Assembly: GCF_014652635.1 (NCBI RefSeq) | Contig: NZ_BMZE01000003.1 | Location: 372,001 to 436,000 of the forward strand | Source: Devosia pacifica | Lineage (GTDB): Bacteria > Pseudomonadota > Alphaproteobacteria > Rhizobiales > Devosiaceae | Direction of reading: 5' to 3' | Length of the DNA: 64,000 nt | Part shown: positions 35,872-43,883 of the stretch, piece after piece | How the letters are laid out: each line of letters opens with the position of its first letter | How positions within the stretch are numbered: position 1 is the stretch's first letter | Translations under genes and position numbers: made by a program | Notes under the pieces: generated by a model | Told to the model about the DNA's origin: nothing | What the model saw: only the letters and a program-made list of their open reading frames with translations | Database searches by the model: none

Positions 35872-35889
35872 CTGTCATAGTTCTAGCAC
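35872..35889 (+). promoter_or_regulatory. Candidate Pho box between phoR and ppk2
   Basis: CTGTCAT-AGTT-CTAGCAC matches 11 of 14 informative positions of the alphaproteobacterial Pho box (CTGTCAT, four bases, CTGTCAT); the first half-site is perfect. It is 28 bases before the ppk2 start and also lies upstream of phoR on the other strand. Confidence 0.55.
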
Positions 35890-35916
35890 GTTCGATACGA
35901 CAAAGGAGCGACACTC

Positions 35917-36774
35917 ATGAGCGACTTGCTTTCAACGTTCGACATAGACGATCCGGAGTTGCCGGAAGCAATCGACAAGGTGGCGCTCCAGTCGGGCGGG
36001 TACCCCTATGATGAGAAGCTCGACAGCAAGCGCTACAAGCGCGAACTTGAGGCGCTGAACCGTCAGCTTGTCCTGCTGCAGGCCGACATGGCAGCTACCG
36101 GACGCCGCATTGTCGTGATTTTTGAGGGGCGCGATGCCGCCGGAAAGGGTGGCACCATCCGGCGGTATCTGCGCCATCTCAATCCACGCTACAACTATAT
36201 CGCGGCCCTGCCAAAGCCCAACAGCCGTGAAGAGACACAGTGGTATTTCCAGCGATACGTGCAGTGGCTACCAGCGGGAGGCGAACAGGTTCTGTTCGAT
36301 CGATCCTGGTATAACCGTGCCGGCGTCGAGCCGGTGATGGGTTTTGCAACGCCGGCAGAAACGGACCTTTTTCTTGAAGAGGCGCCGGAGTTCGAGAAGC
36401 GCCTGACGCGCGATGGTATTGAGATCTTCAAGATCTGGCTCTCCATCGGGCGCGAAATGCAGCTCAAGCGATTTCACGCGCGCCGGCATGATCCATTGAA
36501 GCAGTGGAAGCTTTCACCGGTCGATCTCGCGGCGCTGGCAAAATGGCATGACTATTCAGCTGCACGTGATGAAATGCTGCGCCGCACCGATACGGAACAT
36601 GCGCCATGGACCATCGTCCTGGCCAATGACAAGCGGCGCGCGCGGCTCAATGCCATCCGCAGCGTCTTGACCCGGTTGGCTTATGAGGGCAAGGACCTCG
36701 CTGAGATCGGCGAGATCGACACCAAGATCGTGATGAGCGGACCGGAATTCCTTGAATGGAATACGTTGCAGTAG
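35917..36774 (+). CDS. ppk2: Polyphosphate kinase 2
   Basis: A 285-residue PPK2 family enzyme that transfers phosphate between polyphosphate and nucleoside diphosphates. Walker A GRDAAGKGG is at 71-79 and Walker B/lid DRSWYNRAG at 128-136. Class I members (which prefer ADP/GDP) have this length. It is divergent from phoR, has an AAAGGAG ribosome site and a candidate Pho box, so it may be induced by phosphate starvation to use stored polyphosphate. Confidence 0.93.
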   Translation: MSDLLSTFDIDDPELPEAIDKVALQSGGYPYDEKLDSKRYKRELEALNRQLVLLQADMAATGRRIVVIFEGRDAAGKGGTIRRYLRHLNPRYNYIAALPKPNSREETQWYFQRYVQWLPAGGEQVLFDRSWYNRAGVEPVMGFATPAETDLFLEEAPEFEKRLTRDGIEIFKIWLSIGREMQLKRFHARRHDPLKQWKLSPVDLAALAKWHDYSAARDEMLRRTDTEHAPWTIVLANDKRRARLNAIRSVLTRLAYEGKDLAEIGEIDTKIVMSGPEFLEWNTLQ

Positions 36775-37526
36775 ACAGTGAAGAACCGGCCTTTCGGGTT
36801 GGCAACCCGGAGGGGGCCTCCCCTTTCGTAATCGTCTGCGATCATGCATCGAACCGCATACCTGATCGGTATGGAAACCTCGGGCTTTCGCTGGCCGAAA
36901 GACTGACACACATCGCGTGGGATCCCGGCGCGCTCTCCGTCAGCCGCCGCATCGCTAACAGGCTCGATGCACCATTGGTCTCATCCACGGTGTCCCGTCT
37001 GGTGATAGACACGAATCGGGATCTCGATGCACCTGACCTGATCTGGACGCTTTCCGAATCCACGCGGATCGAGGCGAACGAGAATCTGTCCGATGATGAG
37101 CGCCAGTTCCGTATCGATAATTACCACGAACCCTTCCACCAGGCCCTGGGCGAGCTTCTCGATCAACGCCTGATGCGCGATCAGGAGACGATCCTGGTAT
37201 GCGTCCATTCATTCACGCCGGTTTTTCATGGGGTGGAGCGCCCCTGGCCGATCGGCATACTTCACGGCCTCGACGACAGGTTCAGCGACGCCGTGCGCCA
37301 GCATATCCAGTATGAGGACCCGAACCTGCTGATCGGCTGGAACCAACCCTATGCCGCGATGGCCGGCGTAACCCTGACCATGGAACGGCACGGCGACGGA
37401 CGTGGGTTGACCAACACGATGATCGAACTGCGCAACAACGAGATTCTCGACGAGTATGGTGCGCAATTATGGGCCGACCGCCTGGTCAGGGGCCTGTCCA
37501 CGGCGCGGATCAATCTTCGCGATTGA
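36756..37526 (+). CDS. N-formylglutamate amidohydrolase family protein
   Basis: A 256-residue metal-dependent hydrolase of the HutG/N-formylglutamate amidohydrolase family; VCDHASNRIP near residue 28 and VCVHSFTPVF near 148 carry the metal-binding Asp/His residues. The family releases glutamate from N-formylglutamate in histidine breakdown, but no hut gene is near, so the substrate is uncertain. The start lies 19 bases inside the ppk2 end, which suggests translational coupling. Confidence 0.8.
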   Translation: MEYVAVDSEEPAFRVGNPEGASPFVIVCDHASNRIPDRYGNLGLSLAERLTHIAWDPGALSVSRRIANRLDAPLVSSTVSRLVIDTNRDLDAPDLIWTLSESTRIEANENLSDDERQFRIDNYHEPFHQALGELLDQRLMRDQETILVCVHSFTPVFHGVERPWPIGILHGLDDRFSDAVRQHIQYEDPNLLIGWNQPYAAMAGVTLTMERHGDGRGLTNTMIELRNNEILDEYGAQLWADRLVRGLSTARINLRD

Positions 37527-37529
37527 TCC
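37507..37529. terminator. Inverted repeat at the end of the amidohydrolase gene
   Basis: GGATCAATC-TTCGC-GATTGATCC, a perfect nine-base stem with a stable UUCG-like loop. It covers the stop codon and lies between convergent genes. No U tract follows, so it is a weak terminator call. Confidence 0.4.
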
Positions 37530-37546
37530 ACGCCGGTGATGATCGC

Positions 37547-39025
37547 TCAGTCGTCCTCCTCGATAAGATCGGCAACCGTCGCCGCAGCGCCTTTTTCGAA
37601 GAGATTGGCGAGGTGTTGAACGACCACCTCGCGGAAGGCCGCATTGCGTGCCAGATCGGCAGCGAAGATCTCATTGATACCAACGAGCCCGTCGAACAGG
37701 GCCTCGGGATCGCGCCCGGCCTCATCTGCGATAGCGCGCAGTCGATCTGACAGTGGATCCTTGACGTCGATAGCGTTGCCATTTTCGTCAACGCCCGTCA
37801 CGTAGCGCATCCACGCCGCAACACCGAGTGCCAGACCATCGAAAACGAGCTTCGCCTCGATGCGATCGCGGATGGTTCCGAGCAGACGCTGCGGCAGCTT
37901 CTGACTGCCATCCATCGCGATCTGCCAGGTGCGATGCTTGAGGGCCGGGTTCTCGAAACGCGCCAGCAACTCGTCGCGATAGGCGTAAAAGTCGACATCG
38001 AGGGACGGCAGCGTGGGGACGATTTCCCCGGTCTGCATCCCTGAGATCATCATGCGGAATGCTGGATCGGCCATCGCGTCCGAGACATGCTCGTGACCCG
38101 CGAGATATCCGAGATAAGCAAGGGTCGAGTGCGCGCCGTTGAGCATGCGCAGCTTCATCAGTTCATACGGCTCGACATCTTCGACGACCTGCACACCGAC
38201 AGATTCAAAAGGCGGGCGGCCGTCACAGAACGTGTCCTCTATAACCCACTGGGTGAAGGGTTCCGTCATGATCGGCCAAGCGTCCTCGAGGCCCAGCAGA
38301 TCGCTGACACCTTGGCGGTCGGCATCGGTAGTCGCCGGCACAATGCGGTCGACCATCGTGGAGGGGAAGGCCACATGCTCTTTCACCCAAGAACCCAGGT
38401 CCGGATCTCGCAGTTCAGCGAATTTCGCGACGATCCGGGCTGTCGTCTTGCCGTTGGCGGGCAGATTATCGCAACTCATCACCGTGAACGGCTCGATACC
38501 GGCTGCCTTGCGCCGCGCCAGCGCTTCAACGATGAGGCCGGGCGCGCTGCGCGGAGTGCCGGGCTCTTCAAGGTCATGGACAATGTCAGGGTGATCTTCG
38601 TCGAGATCGCCGGTGGATGGATCGTGGCAGTATCCTTTTTCGGTCACCGTCAACGAGACGATGCGGATCTTCACGTCGGCCATCAGGGCCAGCAACTCCT
38701 CGCGTTGAGCATTGGCATCCATGACCTCTAGCACGGAGCCGATTATACGCGGCTTGGTGCCGGAAGCATCGCGGACGGCGATCGAATAGAGCCCGTCTTG
38801 TGGCTCCAGCGCCTCCTTGGTGTCGGGCCGGCGCAGGCTTGCACCGACAATCCCCCAATCGGGGTGGCTTGCCAGCAGATCATCGACATAGACGGCCATA
38901 TGTGCGCGATGAAAAGCACCAATACCAAGATGCACGATGCCGGGCGTCACACGCGCACGATCATAGCCTGGGCGCGCGATATCGGTGGACAGGTCGGACA
39001 AGGCGGCATTGCTCAAGCGTGTCAT
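37547..39025 (-). CDS. Mannitol dehydrogenase family protein (polyol or fructuronate oxidoreductase)
   Basis: A 492-residue NAD-dependent long-chain dehydrogenase. The Rossmann start IVHLGIGAFHRAH, the MSCDNLPANG strand and the catalytic KLRMLNGAHS segment are family hallmarks. Members oxidise D-mannitol or D-arabinitol (MtlK-like) or reduce fructuronate (UxuB-like); I cannot choose from the sequence. The divergent KDG-type kinase favours a uronate or sugar-acid route, but no uxuA or uxaC is present. ATG at 39025 was chosen because the longer frame lacks homology. Confidence 0.85.
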   Translation of the reverse strand: MTRLSNAALSDLSTDIARPGYDRARVTPGIVHLGIGAFHRAHMAVYVDDLLASHPDWGIVGASLRRPDTKEALEPQDGLYSIAVRDASGTKPRIIGSVLEVMDANAQREELLALMADVKIRIVSLTVTEKGYCHDPSTGDLDEDHPDIVHDLEEPGTPRSAPGLIVEALARRKAAGIEPFTVMSCDNLPANGKTTARIVAKFAELRDPDLGSWVKEHVAFPSTMVDRIVPATTDADRQGVSDLLGLEDAWPIMTEPFTQWVIEDTFCDGRPPFESVGVQVVEDVEPYELMKLRMLNGAHSTLAYLGYLAGHEHVSDAMADPAFRMMISGMQTGEIVPTLPSLDVDFYAYRDELLARFENPALKHRTWQIAMDGSQKLPQRLLGTIRDRIEAKLVFDGLALGVAAWMRYVTGVDENGNAIDVKDPLSDRLRAIADEAGRDPEALFDGLVGINEIFAADLARNAAFREVVVQHLANLFEKGAAATVADLIEEDD

Positions 39026-39060
39026 GGGGATGCTTCGTCTCCTCAAAAATCCGGGCGACC

Positions 39061-39075
39061 ATAGTGGTTCACTAT
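39061..39075. promoter_or_regulatory. Palindromic operator candidate between the dehydrogenase and the sugar kinase
   Basis: ATAGTG-GTT-CACTAT, a perfect six-base inverted repeat with a three-base spacer, in the 153-base divergent region. The size and symmetry fit a GntR or LacI/IclR-type regulator site, but no regulator gene is adjacent. Confidence 0.45.
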
Positions 39076-39178
39076 CTTGTATGGAAGGGCGATTCGCGCC
39101 ATTCAGCCGGTGAAGAGCCAATCTTGCCAATTCGCCGGGCGATCCGCATAAGCGGGGCAAGGGAACGGGAGAGTGATT

Positions 39179-40093
39179 GTGGCCGCAAAACGCTTCGTGA
39201 GCATCGGCGAATGCATGATCGAGATGTCCGGCGGCGAGGAGCGCCAATACCGGCTAGGTTATGCCGGAGACACGCTGAATACCGCCTGGTACATGCGGGC
39301 TCTCTTGGGTGATGACTGGCAGGTGGACTACTGTACGGCGCTCGGGAGTGACCGGTACTCAGCCGATATCCGGAACTTTCTCGAGGCCAACCATATAGGC
39401 ACCACGCATATCCAGACGATCGAGAGTCGGCGCCCCGGGCTTTATCTGATCCATCAGGAAGCAGGCGACCGCCATTTTACTTACTGGCGCGATAATTCGG
39501 CGGCAAAGCTGCTGGCTGACGATCGCGATGCGTTGTCGCGTGCGCTTCATGGCGCCGATATCGTCTATTTTTCCGGCATCACCATGGCGATCCTCGCACC
39601 ACGGGCTCGTGGCCGGTTGATCGGCGCGATTGTTGCAGCGCGCGACGCCGGTGCGCGGATCGTTTTCGACCCGAATATCCGCCCTGCCCTATGGTCGTCG
39701 CAGCGCGTCATGGGATCGATTCTCACGGCTGCAGCTACGATCGCCGACATTGTGCTGCCAACTCATAGCGACGAAGTTCCAGTCTTCGGCGACAAGAACG
39801 CGGAGCAAACTGCCGAGCGATATCTAGAGCTGGGCGTGGAGGAAGTTGTGGTCAAGGACGGGTCTGGGCCGGCTCTGGCGGTAAGCCATAGCGGGAGAAG
39901 TGAGGTCCCGGCAGAAAAGGTGGAGACCGTTGTCGATGCGACTGGTGCCGGAGACTCTTTTAACGCGGCTTATCTCGCTTCTCGCGTCGCTGGAGCCAGC
40001 CTTGAAGACGCTCTCAAATCAGCTCACGCCATGGCGTCAATTGTCATCGGAGAGCGCGGAGCCCTGATCGACCCCGCCCGCCTTAAACGCTGA
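39179..40093 (+). CDS. kdgK: PfkB family sugar kinase, 2-dehydro-3-deoxygluconokinase-like
   Basis: A 304-residue ribokinase-fold kinase. The N-terminal FVSIGECMIEM and GGEERQYRLGYAGDTLNTA are KDG-kinase-like, the middle has FDPNIRPALW, and the C-terminal PfkB signature DATGAGDSFNAAYL carries the catalytic Asp. The likely reaction is KDG to KDPG, feeding the Entner-Doudoroff aldolase. GTG at 39179 has GGGAG seven bases upstream; a GTG at 39173 is too close to it. Confidence 0.82.
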   Translation: MAAKRFVSIGECMIEMSGGEERQYRLGYAGDTLNTAWYMRALLGDDWQVDYCTALGSDRYSADIRNFLEANHIGTTHIQTIESRRPGLYLIHQEAGDRHFTYWRDNSAAKLLADDRDALSRALHGADIVYFSGITMAILAPRARGRLIGAIVAARDAGARIVFDPNIRPALWSSQRVMGSILTAAATIADIVLPTHSDEVPVFGDKNAEQTAERYLELGVEEVVVKDGSGPALAVSHSGRSEVPAEKVETVVDATGAGDSFNAAYLASRVAGASLEDALKSAHAMASIVIGERGALIDPARLKR

Positions 40094-40098
40094 AGGTC

Positions 40099-40272
40099 TC
40101 AGCGCTCCTGATCTTCCTTGCGATACTCCTCATGCACTCCGGCTTCAGTGCGCGCTTTCTCCTGCGGCGTACGCTGGCTTGATCGGCGCATGCCCCAGGC
40201 AATGGCGAGTCCTAGAATAATTGCTCCGCCAAGCGTAGCGATCAGCCATCCATAGGGACCGAGAAATTCCAT
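40099..40272 (-). CDS. Small single-pass membrane protein
   Basis: A 57-residue protein with one membrane helix (about residues 9-28) and a charged, basic then acidic C-terminal tail (RRSSQRTPQEKA...EEYRKEDQE). ATG at 40272 has a very good AAAGGAG ribosome site, which supports it being real. I know no function; similar small proteins are widespread in Hyphomicrobiales. A short stem CGCTGA/TCAGCG at 40088-40104 overlaps its end and that of the convergent kinase gene. Confidence 0.65.
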   Translation of the reverse strand: MEFLGPYGWLIATLGGAIILGLAIAWGMRRSSQRTPQEKARTEAGVHEEYRKEDQER

Positions 40273-40319
40273 CGTCAAACTCCTTTGCACTCACAACGTC
40301 TGGGCAATCCGGGAGTTGC

Positions 40320-41099
40320 TCAAACAACCAGTGACTGCGCACCATCGATCCACACAGGGGTTCCGGTGATGTGGCTTGAGCGATCTGACACAAGGAAGCT
40401 GACAAGATCAGCGACCTGCTCGCTTTTGCCCTTTGCTTCGCCGGTCAGCGGGATCTTGCCCTCGGGGTATTCGACGGGGAACTTGGCCTCATCCTGATCC
40501 CGTGTCTGGGTGTTCTCCGAAATCTCGCTTTCGATCGCGCCAGGGCAGATGACGTTGATACGGATCTTGTGCGGCGCCAATTCGACTGCGAGCATCTGCG
40601 CCATCGCCACCTGCCCAGCCTTGGTGGTCGAGTAGGCGGTCGCGCCTGGAGTGGTAAAGGTGCGCGTGCCGTTGATCGAGGCGGTGATGACGATCGCGCC
40701 CCCATTGCGCTTGAGCATCGGCACGGCATAGTGCAGCGTCAGATATGTGCCGCGCAGGTTGACGGCGATGGTTTTATCCCACTCTTCCGGCTTCAACTCG
40801 TCAATAGGCGCCCACATGCCATTAATGCCAGCATTGGCGAAGACGATATCCAGCCGACCGAACTTTTCCTCGATCGCCTTGAAGACCTTGCCCATATCGT
40901 CTTCACTCGAGGTGTCTGCAGCGACGGGCAGCGCCTGCCGGCCACCTTTGCCGATCAGATCCGCCACTTCGTCGAGTTCACTCTGGGTGCGGCTGACGAG
41001 AACGACATCTGCACCTTCTTCCGCCATGCGGATGGCGGAAGCGCGGCCAAGCCCCGAACCTGCGCCGGTTACCAGCGCGACTTTGTTGGAAAGGTCCAT
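40320..41099 (-). CDS. SDR family NAD(P)-dependent oxidoreductase
   Basis: A 259-residue classical short-chain dehydrogenase: cofactor motif TGAGSGLG near residue 11, NAG at 90-92, catalytic Ser in ITASING and YSTTK as the Tyr-Lys pair, and the C-terminal IDGAQSLVV end. The substrate is unknown; neighbours in sugar-acid and polyol metabolism make a sugar or polyol substrate likely. It is followed by the DUF924 gene in the opposite transcription order (upstream on this strand), with a 51-base gap. Confidence 0.88.
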   Translation of the reverse strand: MDLSNKVALVTGAGSGLGRASAIRMAEEGADVVLVSRTQSELDEVADLIGKGGRQALPVAADTSSEDDMGKVFKAIEEKFGRLDIVFANAGINGMWAPIDELKPEEWDKTIAVNLRGTYLTLHYAVPMLKRNGGAIVITASINGTRTFTTPGATAYSTTKAGQVAMAQMLAVELAPHKIRINVICPGAIESEISENTQTRDQDEAKFPVEYPEGKIPLTGEAKGKSEQVADLVSFLVSDRSSHITGTPVWIDGAQSLVV

Positions 41100-41150
41100 C
41101 GATCAACTCCATGATTCATGGAGGCAATGCGATGCTGGAGAGGCGGTTCC

Positions 41151-41696
41151 CTAGAACACCCGATCGGCGTGTTCCTTCATATAGGCAAGCTCTTCCTCGC
41201 TCGACGACCGTCCCAGCGCCTCGTTGCGGAAGGGATAGCGCCCGAACCGGCTTATAACGTCGCGGTGGCCCTCTTCGAACTTGAGCACCTCAGGATCGCC
41301 GAGCGACGTGAAGAGCTGCATGGCCTGCTCGTGCACCACGAGGGATTCTGAATGCATGTAAGGCATATACAGAAACATGCGTCGCTGCGCTTCAAACGCT
41401 TGGTCGAGGCCGCGCGCAACTGCTTCCTGTGCCAGCGCCAGAGCCATCGGATCCTGAGCAAAAGCGCGTGCTTCGCCTCTATGCAACTGACGCGAGAACT
41501 GATCGAGGACGATGATCTCGGCTAACCGTCCGTCCGCCGAGGTTCGCCACTCATAGGCTTCGCCCATGGCGACCCGACGATGGATATCGGCGAAGCGCTC
41601 CGCAATGGCGCGGTCGAACGCCTCGTCACCGGCGAACCAGTCGTCCTTGTCGTGCTCCACAAACCAGAAGTTGAGGATCTGCGCGTAGTCGTGCAT
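41151..41696 (-). CDS. DUF924 family protein
   Basis: A 181-residue all-helical protein of the DUF924 (TPR-like) family: ILNFWFVE at the start, FDRAIAERF, LAEIIVLDQFSRQLHR and the MFLYMPYMHSES motif are characteristic. No reaction is known. ATG at 41696 was chosen because the family begins just before FWF; the upstream gene stop is eight bases away, so it is probably co-transcribed with the Zn-dependent dehydrogenase. Confidence 0.85.
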   Translation of the reverse strand: MHDYAQILNFWFVEHDKDDWFAGDEAFDRAIAERFADIHRRVAMGEAYEWRTSADGRLAEIIVLDQFSRQLHRGEARAFAQDPMALALAQEAVARGLDQAFEAQRRMFLYMPYMHSESLVVHEQAMQLFTSLGDPEVLKFEEGHRDVISRFGRYPFRNEALGRSSSEEELAYMKEHADRVF

Positions 41697-41704
41697 GGGA
41701 TCTC

Positions 41705-42706
41705 CTAGACGGCGATGATCGCCTTGATCAGGCCTTCGCGTTGTGTTGCCCACCTTGCCAGATCGGCGGGCACCTGATCGAGGCCCGTGCTGTGCGTCGC
41801 AATGCGCTCGGTCGGCACTTCGCCGCGGCGCATCGCCGCCATGACATGCTCGAAATCTTCGCGCGTGGCATTGCGCGACGCCCTGATGGTCAATTCACGC
41901 CGATGGACCTCGGAATCGGACAGGACGAGATCATCGTTGATTACGCCGACAAGCGTGTAGTCGCCGCCATTGCGGACGTGCAGAAAGCTGCGGTTCATGG
42001 CAGCGATGGAGCCAGTCGCATCAAGCACAGCATCAAAACCAGTCCTGCGGCGCGCTGCGAAGGCTTCACTTTCAAGATCATCGAGGCCGAACGCCGCAAA
42101 TCCGAACTCTTCCGCTGCAGCCCTCTTATCGGCAGCGGCATCGAGAACGCTGACATCAGCGCCCGCCACGCGTGCAAAAATCGCGACCCCGAGGCCGATC
42201 GGCCCACCGCCAACCACCAGCACCCGCTCGCCGCCCTTAAGGCCGGTGCGGCGAACTGCATGCGCGCCAATCGCCAGAAACTCGACCATTGCCGCATCAC
42301 GCGGCGAGAGCCCCTCCGCCTTATAGCAATTGGCTTCCGGCAGGGCGAGCCGCTCGGTCATGCCGCCATCCGAATGGACGCCGAGAACCGAAAGATGCTC
42401 GCAGCAATTGGTCCTGCCCTCCAGGCAGGCCGGGCACGCATAGCAGGGCAGATAAGGGTTGATGGTGACGGTGTCGCCCTTAGCCAGAGTGTCGCTGCCA
42501 TTGGCGTCGAGCACGGTGGCGCTGAGCTCATGCCCGAGAATGCGCGGATAAGCGAGGAACGGGTGTTTGCCTTCGTAGATATGGTAGTCTGTCCCACAAA
42601 TGCCGATATGCGTGATGGCAAGCAGCACCTTACCCTGCTCGAGCGCGGGTTCGGGCACATCAATTATGGCCAGTTCACCCGGTGCATTGCACGATACTGC
42701 ACGCAT
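41705..42706 (-). CDS. Zinc-binding MDR alcohol dehydrogenase (RspB/sugar-acid dehydrogenase type)
   Basis: A 333-residue medium-chain dehydrogenase. Catalytic-zinc residues are in GICGTDYHIYEG and GHE; the structural-zinc cluster is C-x2-C-x2-C-x7-C in CYACPACLEGRTNC; the cofactor motif is VVGGGPIGLG. It resembles RspB and L-galactonate/L-gulonate 5-dehydrogenases more than ethanol dehydrogenases. With the KDG kinase and mannitol dehydrogenase family gene nearby, a role in sugar-acid oxidation is a reasonable inference. Confidence 0.85.
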   Translation of the reverse strand: MRAVSCNAPGELAIIDVPEPALEQGKVLLAITHIGICGTDYHIYEGKHPFLAYPRILGHELSATVLDANGSDTLAKGDTVTINPYLPCYACPACLEGRTNCCEHLSVLGVHSDGGMTERLALPEANCYKAEGLSPRDAAMVEFLAIGAHAVRRTGLKGGERVLVVGGGPIGLGVAIFARVAGADVSVLDAAADKRAAAEEFGFAAFGLDDLESEAFAARRRTGFDAVLDATGSIAAMNRSFLHVRNGGDYTLVGVINDDLVLSDSEVHRRELTIRASRNATREDFEHVMAAMRRGEVPTERIATHSTGLDQVPADLARWATQREGLIKAIIAV

Positions 42707-42760
42707 AGAAATCTCCTCCCATCGACGGCGCGAGAGTTAACACGCGGGTAACGCGGCGGT

Positions 42761-43678
42761 CTAGTGAAGCACAAGGCGCAAATGGTTGCCGTCGGGATCG
42801 CGCACTAGCACCGCATCTGCAGAACGCTCGTATTGATGGTTTCCTTTCGCGAGACGGTCAATGACTGCCTCCAGAGCGGCCTTTTCGGGCAGCGCGATTG
42901 TGAACCAGCGCAATCCCGAGGCGTCAGCCAAGGGCTGTTTTGCATGGGGGCCGGCCCATGTATTGAAGGCAATGGTGTGCGGCATATAGTCGAGCCCCAC
43001 ATCACCCATGCAGAAGGATCTGATCAGCAGAAAACCGCCAAAGCCGAGCGCATCGCGATAAAACGCCATCGAACGGTCGAGATCGGTAACGTGCAAATGA
43101 ACGTGTCCGATGCGTGTCCCTTCCGGAAGGCCATTCCGGATAGCGTGGTCGCCGTCAAGTTCAGCGAACAGGCTCTCGAGATCGATCGGCTCGCGCCCCG
43201 AATGCGGTCGGCCGTCCGAGGTGGTGGCGTAGTGGCCTTCGTCTGGGTTCGCCAGGGATCCACGCCACGGCGTTTCGTACGTGATCTCGATGCCATTGCC
43301 ATCAGGGTCCCACAGATACGCAGCTTCAGAGACCAGATGATCAGTCGGTGCCACGCGCACGCCCTGCTGGAGCGCACGGCCGACCACCGCGGCAAGATCA
43401 CGGCGCTGCGGCACATGAAGCGCGAGGTGATAAAGCCCGAGACTGGCCGGCTGCACTGGTGCACGCGCCCCGGTTTCCAGAATGACGAGTGGCAAGAGGC
43501 CGGCGCCGAGCGTAATTTCGTTCTCGGCCTCGTGCAGCAGTTCCAGCCCGACTATATCACGCCAGATGGCCAGCGCACGGTCCCGCTGGGTCACGCCAAG
43601 GCGTACCGGGCCAAGCGTCGTCGAAAGCGGCAGCAATGGCTGGCTGCTGACGTCGGTCTTATTTCGCGCGTCGATCAT
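42761..43678 (-). CDS. Two-domain VOC family protein (CatE-like extradiol dioxygenase/glyoxalase fold)
   Basis: A 305-residue protein with two vicinal-oxygen-chelate modules, about 18-140 and 180-305. Metal-ligand candidates are His in LYHLALHV, His in GHVHLHV and Glu near the end; the DPDGN motif occurs in both halves (WDPDGNGIEI and RDPDGNHLRL). The Bacillus CatE/YfiE-type ring-cleaving dioxygenases have this build. The substrate is unknown and no aromatic pathway is adjacent. Confidence 0.8.
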   Translation of the reverse strand: MIDARNKTDVSSQPLLPLSTTLGPVRLGVTQRDRALAIWRDIVGLELLHEAENEITLGAGLLPLVILETGARAPVQPASLGLYHLALHVPQRRDLAAVVGRALQQGVRVAPTDHLVSEAAYLWDPDGNGIEITYETPWRGSLANPDEGHYATTSDGRPHSGREPIDLESLFAELDGDHAIRNGLPEGTRIGHVHLHVTDLDRSMAFYRDALGFGGFLLIRSFCMGDVGLDYMPHTIAFNTWAGPHAKQPLADASGLRWFTIALPEKAALEAVIDRLAKGNHQYERSADAVLVRDPDGNHLRLVLH

Positions 43679-43883
43679 CGGTCGCTCCTTTTGTGCTCAA
43701 GCTAGGCAGGTCGCAGCCGCAAGATAAGTTCATCACTGTCGAAGGCAGTGTTCACCGGCAGACGCTCCGGCACTGGTCCGCCGCATCGAGATGTGGTCAA
43801 TTCGCCGGCGCGTCGGGCCTGGCACCTCATGAGGAGCGGGAACCTCGGCGTGTGACGCACATTGTGGCAAATCGGCTCGCACG

